This document shows, piece by piece, positions 59,319-64,000 of a stretch of DNA of 64,000 nt (positions within the stretch are counted from its first letter, which is position 1; every line of letters starts with the position of its first letter). Under the pieces are notes generated by a model. That model was not told the DNA's origin. It did no database searches and saw nothing but the letters and a program-made list of their open reading frames with translations. Location: contig CAKAKS010000039.1 in assembly GCA_916700875.1 (NCBI GenBank), positions 10,857,544 to 10,921,543 on the forward strand, given 5' to 3'. The stretch comes from Sebastes aleutianus (Eukaryota; Chordata; Actinopteri; Perciformes; Sebastidae). Made by a program: the position numbers and the translations under genes.

Positions 59319-60440
59319 AACAACCAAAGACTCACTTTCATTTGATGTAATAAATGTGTATTTATTGGTGATATACAATTTATACATTGTTGTTTTTACA
59401 GATTTTTTCTTTTATCCTGAAAATGTTTTTCTCTGATGTGTCACATTGCTACTTATTACTACAACACACATATTTTACCACACTGATTGATATTATCTAA
59501 TGTAGTCTAATTAATTCTAATAACTGCATTACCTGCCTTCAAGACTGTTAAATCATGAAAAACAATGTACGCAGAAATCAGAAGCATTTCTACGTGTCGA
59601 ATTCAAATTGTTTGTTATCTGATCATTGTGTATATAAGAAATGTTGCATTCTGACAGAAATGACTTAAAAGCAGTTTATGAATAATACAAAAGTAATTCA
59701 CTTTTCTCTCTTTTTCTTTTTAAATAAACAAAAGCAAACTAAGTTTTTATTGTGTCTGATTAAGTTATTTTGTTTTTGATTGATATCAAAGTTGAAAAAA
59801 CAGCTGATGGTGTTTCTTTGATGATACCAAATAATGTGTTTTAAAAACACCATCAGCTGTTCTCAGACTGACTTCAGTTGACTAGCTCCAACACCCATCA
59901 CATTTGAGATAGTTGGTAGTGTAAGATTATGTAGTGCTGGGACTTGCCACTGAAAATGGCATCTGAGCCCTGAACTCCGCTCATGGACTCAACGTTTACA
60001 GTAACTATAGGCTACTGTAGCCCATGACCCATGACGTCACCAGGTCGACAAAACCGCAGCGTCAGCTGTTCTCTCTTTCTCTTTTTGGTCTCTCTCTTTT
60101 CTCTTCACCTCCGCTCGGCTCTCCACACTGGTGGAGCTCTGAGCACCGTGCAGTCTGCTTGGAGCAGACACATCAGACTCCTTTCTCCTCGCAGGGATGC
60201 AAGAGTCTGCCTGAAAACATCCCTGTTACGTACGCTCTGCTAACAGAGAGCAAACAAGTTTAGTAGCGGCTACGGCACAGTCTGCCCGCTGACGGTAAAA
60301 CCACCGGAGCAAAGAAGCCAGTTTAGCGCCAACCTAACTGGACCCTGCAAGGAAACAAAGACTGAAGCAACCGGTTTCCTTCAATCTGCACCATCTCAAC
60401 ACAGCACAGCAAAGACATTGCATTCTCATGGTACTAGCTA
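59319..60440. other. Unit 8 3' UTR and spacer
   Basis: Polyadenylation signal at 59349, hairpin, TGACGTCA near 60032, and the short open frame (60024-60263, 79 codons). Confidence 0.55.
59799..59861. repeat. 17-bp perfect-stem hairpin after copy 8
   Basis: Left arm 59799-59815, right arm 59845-59861. The stem is unchanged, while the loop differs by two bases (TTTGATG for TATAATG). Confidence 0.8.
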
Positions 60441-60865
60441 ACAAGCATGAAAGATGCCATCCCATTGAGTCAATTCCATAGATTACAGAGAATTAGTAAC
60501 ACAAAGGAATCTTTTGATAACCAAGTGAGCATAATGAAGTAACATTTTAAACAAAGAGGATATGAAGATAAATGTCTAGATGCAGCCTTACAACAGGTGA
60601 CAACAAAACCACAAGGGGATAGAAAGACAACAAACAAACCAAGTGCTGTCTGTGATAGATCAAATTAAATAAAACATTCTATCAGAAAGCATTGGCACAT
60701 TATTTCCAGAGACACTAAAATCGGTCAGTTATTTAATACACCACCAAGAAAAACATTCCGTCGAGGAAAGAATCTGAAAGACAAACTGGTACACGCCGAT
60801 TGTCTTTTTCAAAGACCTAAGACTAGCCTGACCCCTCTACCTGATGGCAATTACTTCTGGGTCTG
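60441..60865 (+). repeat. Penelope-like element fragment, spacer 8-9
   Basis: Same block as 39284-39717, with a small deletion near 60650. Confidence 0.6.
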
Positions 60866-62149
60866 AGTTGTGTTAAACCAGTGCTACTAGTTTGTAGAGA
60901 ATAAGTGATATGTGAGAACGCCCTCTGGTGGAGTTAATAAACTGCAGCCTGTGGTCATATGAGGTCATGCTCTTAATAAATATCTACACAGTCTGATGCT
61001 GGAGCAGATTATATGAAGTCTAACTGGTACAAGTACTCTACGCCTTTTTGTTTGTTTAGTAGTTTTTTGAGCTCATTCTAAAATCAGCAACTTTACTTTC
61101 ATTTAAGACTTACTTTAAAAGTATTGTACTTCAACTACTTTTACAAATAGAGATCACAGAAAAGCCCATTAATCTACTGCTGTGGTCCAATCAGACGGAT
61201 TCTCCATCCAAGTTTTCAAATCTTATTTTAGATAAAGAAAAGGATAAAATGTGCTCAACATTTTGGAGAACAGCAGTGAAGTGCAGAGGGATTAGTTGCT
61301 ATGATGGATCATAGACTGTATAGTGTATGGAGATAAATACTGAAATGATTACAGTCAGAATGACACATTGGCAGAGGTAGGAAGTATTACATTTACTTAG
61401 TCATTTTGTTTTAAGTAATTGTGCGGCTATTTTGCATGACCTAAAATCTTTCTATTTTGTAGTAGCGTTGAAGGATTTCCTTTGATTTTAAAATGATTAC
61501 TTCCTGGGAACATATCACTCTTTTCCTAATTATAAACCATCTGTGTTTTCTTAGACACACTATGGATTTTCCAGTCGTGGAATGTAATTAAGGCCGACTA
61601 CTCTGTCTGATTGAGGAGCTTTTTCTAAAATAACGTAAAGGGTTCTCTGATAGAAGTACTTTACTTTTTTTGAAACCTCAAAATCACAGAGAAGCCTATA
61701 TTGTGTTCCAGTGACAACAGATTTTCATCTCAGTTTTTCTTTACTTTTTTCTCCTGTATTGTGATCAGTAAGAAATCTGTCAAAATGAAGAAAAGATGGT
61801 GAACACTTTGTAAAGCAGCAGAAAAGTGAAATTGCAGGATAAACAGTGAGCTGAACATTGGAGTGTTTGTGGGATTGTAGAGGGACTGTAGAGGAAGCGT
61901 TGTAGCCTGTTGATCAAAAAATACAGGATGTTCTTGAATATCTTGCACTGACCTCTTTTGTTGTGTTGTCTGTTTGTACTTGTATGTTGTTTTGGCTGCT
62001 GCTGTAGAAAAAAAGAGGAAGAAACAAAAAGTTAAAACTCATCTTGTTCCAAAGCCATGTTAAGGTATTTAAAAAAAAAACTCACTGACAGAGCTACACT
62101 GAGAGGAGGAGCAACACTGAAAGAGGAGAGCTGCAACGTCTCATTTCCT
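60866..62149. other. Unit 9 upstream flank, short form
   Basis: Lacks the optional segment (joint near 61452). No gene is seen. Confidence 0.6.
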
Positions 62150-62292
62150 GAAATGAAAGTGAAAGTTTGTCTTAGCAACAGCAGAGCTGCAGTCGAGACA
62201 AGTCTCTGTGTTTCTCTCTAAAGAAACATTCAACTGAATCCAGCAGGTTTTTATCAACAACACAGCAGAATCTCTGCCAAACACTGGTGAGT
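62150..62292 (+). promoter_or_regulatory. Orphan ninth promoter: IRF-type motif, first exon and donor without a coding exon
   Basis: GAAATGAAAGTGAAAG at 62150-62165 with a perfect GAAA-NN-GAAA core, and an intact donor GTGAGT from 62287. The intron begins with array sequence but leaves it at about 62889. No acceptor-plus-TRIM exon follows in the remaining 1.1 kb. If active, it would splice to something beyond the window or end prematurely. Confidence 0.6.
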
Positions 62293-62726
62293 ACACTGAC
62301 CTACAGAGACTAAATACACTAACTGTCAAGATTTAGTTGAAACCAGAAACCATAACAAAGAATAAAACAGCAGATAAATTAGGCCTGATAAAAGCTAACT
62401 AGCCCAGATTAGATTCCTTTTGGAGTACAGTATCTGATTTAATGATTATAAAAGGTACCAAATTTAGGTTTTACCACTTATAGCTGTTACACACTTTGGT
62501 AAACAGCCGTGAACTTCAAACCCTTTCCTCTCAACTTCTCTGTTTCTGTAGCTGCTGTCTGCCTTTGTAAGCCGATCATATTTACTGTGTTTCAACAACT
62601 GGTATCAACTCAAAACTTCAGCTCTACTCAGACAGGAAGTTCCTCTCATGGCTGCAAGGGCAAATTTTAAACTGAGGTCCTTACATACAACATATTAGCA
62701 GCAGGGTATCAGTGTTATGATATAAT

Positions 62727-62889
62727 TTGAAGAGGACCTATTACGCTTATTTTCAGGTGTATACATTTCAGGTATTTTGGGTTTCTACTAGAACATGTTT
62801 TCATGCTTTAATATTTAAACGCTTTACTTTTCTCATACCGGCTGTGCTGCAGCACCTCTTTTCACCCTCTGTCTGAAACGCTCTGTTTG
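62727..62889. mobile_element. Truncated TTAA MITE at the right edge of the array
   Basis: Matches the first 160 bp or so of the element at 19895-20403 (its terminal TTAA is now TTGA). It then breaks off at CTCTGTTTG. This is the last array-derived sequence in the window. Confidence 0.7.
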
Positions 62890-63535
62890 TGCTCTTCAAA
62901 CAGAAATTTACTTTTGACCTTATGTATAGTAATCCACTAGTTTTGCTGTGCAATTCGCCATAGCAATTTGCACTCCTACAGTACACCTGTTTACATATGA
63001 AGCCTACCTATATGGAGGACCACAAGAGTCACGGAAATATTGATAAAGCATTTAATTGTTTAATAACTAATTGTATTTAAACAATCGCAGTTTGTAAGGT
63101 GTAATTTGTTGTTGTAAAATAAAAATAGGAATTAATACATTTGTTTACAAATAATTTTTTTAATCTAGGAATAAATTGATTAAATTACAAAGTAATTAAT
63201 TATTTGACATTTTAATTGGCAATAAAAATAATTATAAAAATAATTTACAAATGAAATATTAATTCATCAATAAATAGTTCAAATTAAAAATGTACAAAAA
63301 AAAGACATTTAAGTCATTTAAAAAGACATTAATTAATTAATAAATAAATAATGGAATTTAAAAATCTATTTGAAAATGTAATTTAAAAAGAGAAATAAAT
63401 AACTTGATTCACAATTTTTGTGTGTGGCGGCAGCGCTACCGCAGCGCCATCTAGCGGCTTTTGTCAAAAAAGCACCGGAGTTTCGCCTCGATGCTTCTAT
63501 ACTCTTTGGTGGAAAACCTAAACTGATAGAAATAC
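62890..63535. other. AT-rich unique flank, nothing recognised
   Basis: Not repeated elsewhere in the window. It is strongly AT-rich to about 63415. A short GC-rich stretch follows (63420-63500, GGCGGCAGCGCTACCGCAGC). No open frame, RNA gene or element ends were found. Confidence 0.5.
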
Positions 63536-64000
63536 TTCTGATCAGACATAAATCAAGTTCAAATTCAAGTTTAGTTTATTGATCACGTACACATTGAGAT
63601 GGCAGTGAGATTCTTTGTTCCTGTTTGTTACTCTCTCATCCTTGTATAATAGACAATTGATCGATCTCTTAATCAATTGAATAACAATAATGAATTAAAT
63701 ACAATCATCCTTATAAACATATAAATATAACAGCAACAATAGCAAATTGTTCGATAAATATGAGACAATTATAAAATAAATAACAGAGAATATACACCCG
63801 CCTGCACACCCGTAAGTGTGTGGTGCAATAAGTGCAGTGTAACCAGGGGTGAGGAGGTGGGTACGAATGGATGAATGGATAGAAGGGATAGAGACAGAGA
63901 CAGAGACAGGGCTGTAGTGGGTCAGGGTCAGTTGTGAGACTCAGCTCAGCATCCGGATGGCCTGGGGATAGAAGCTGTTTCTGAGGCGGTTGGTTTTAGC
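63536..64000. repeat. Probable interspersed repeat, unclassified, running off the window
   Basis: The phrases TTTATTGATCACGTACACAT, GGCAGTGAGATTCTTTGTTC and CCGGATGGCCTGGGGATAGA resemble a repeat I remember from many fish genomes, but I cannot name its family. A short AGAGAC tandem run lies near 63889-63910. It is cut by the window edge. Confidence 0.4.

Noticed and set aside
1..62889. Regular repetition resembling a CRISPR or satellite array
   Set aside because: The period is 6.6-8.3 kb with genes, introns and promoters in each unit, so it is a eukaryotic tandem gene array. No short direct repeats with spacers were seen.

Overview
The window is vertebrate, almost certainly teleost, nuclear DNA. 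It holds a tandem array of intact and decayed TRIM-family genes with a RING, two B-boxes, a coiled coil and a PRY-SPRY domain. The proteins most resemble the fish bloodthirsty-related (btr) TRIM group, an assignment made by recognition and not by database search. Fish origin is also suggested by a tRNA-headed SINE, several TTAA-flanked MITEs, a hAT-type MITE and a Penelope-like fragment, all of kinds I associate with teleost genomes.

Layout: eight units of about 6.6-8.3 kb repeat head to tail, all on the + strand. The window opens inside a unit (1-123 is the end of a spacer block), so the array continues to the left. Each unit has the same order. (1) An upstream flank of 1.3-2.2 kb. (2) An interferon-regulatory-factor-type motif, then a short noncoding first exon ending at a strong GTGAGT donor. 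(3) An intron of about 2.1-3.3 kb full of repeats. (4) A CAG acceptor 9 bases before the ATG of one large coding exon (541-548 codons in the seven intact copies). (5) Polyadenylation signals. (6) In six units a 17-bp-stem hairpin about 0.45-0.5 kb after the stop (degraded in the other two). (7) A spacer with a short conserved open frame and a fossil Penelope-like fragment (absent in unit 6). Coding starts are at 5203, 13484, 21685, 29936, 36511, 43581, 50231 and 57793. Copy 8 is broken by a 103-bp deletion that removes the end of the coiled coil and the start of PRY and shifts the frame. A ninth promoter and first exon (62150-62292) has no coding exon behind it: similarity to the array stops near 62889 inside a MITE, which marks the right edge. 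The last 1.1 kb is AT-rich unique DNA plus an interspersed repeat.

How the parts work together (inference): the genes look like a set of co-regulated, possibly interferon-inducible E3 ubiquitin ligases. They share nearly constant RING/B-box/coiled-coil modules but differ at a few SPRY loop positions expected to contact targets. Units differ in which intron and flank segments they keep, and these patterns conflict with each other and with the SPRY types, as expected for unequal crossing over and gene conversion. No tRNA gene, rRNA, CRISPR array or minus-strand gene is supported.
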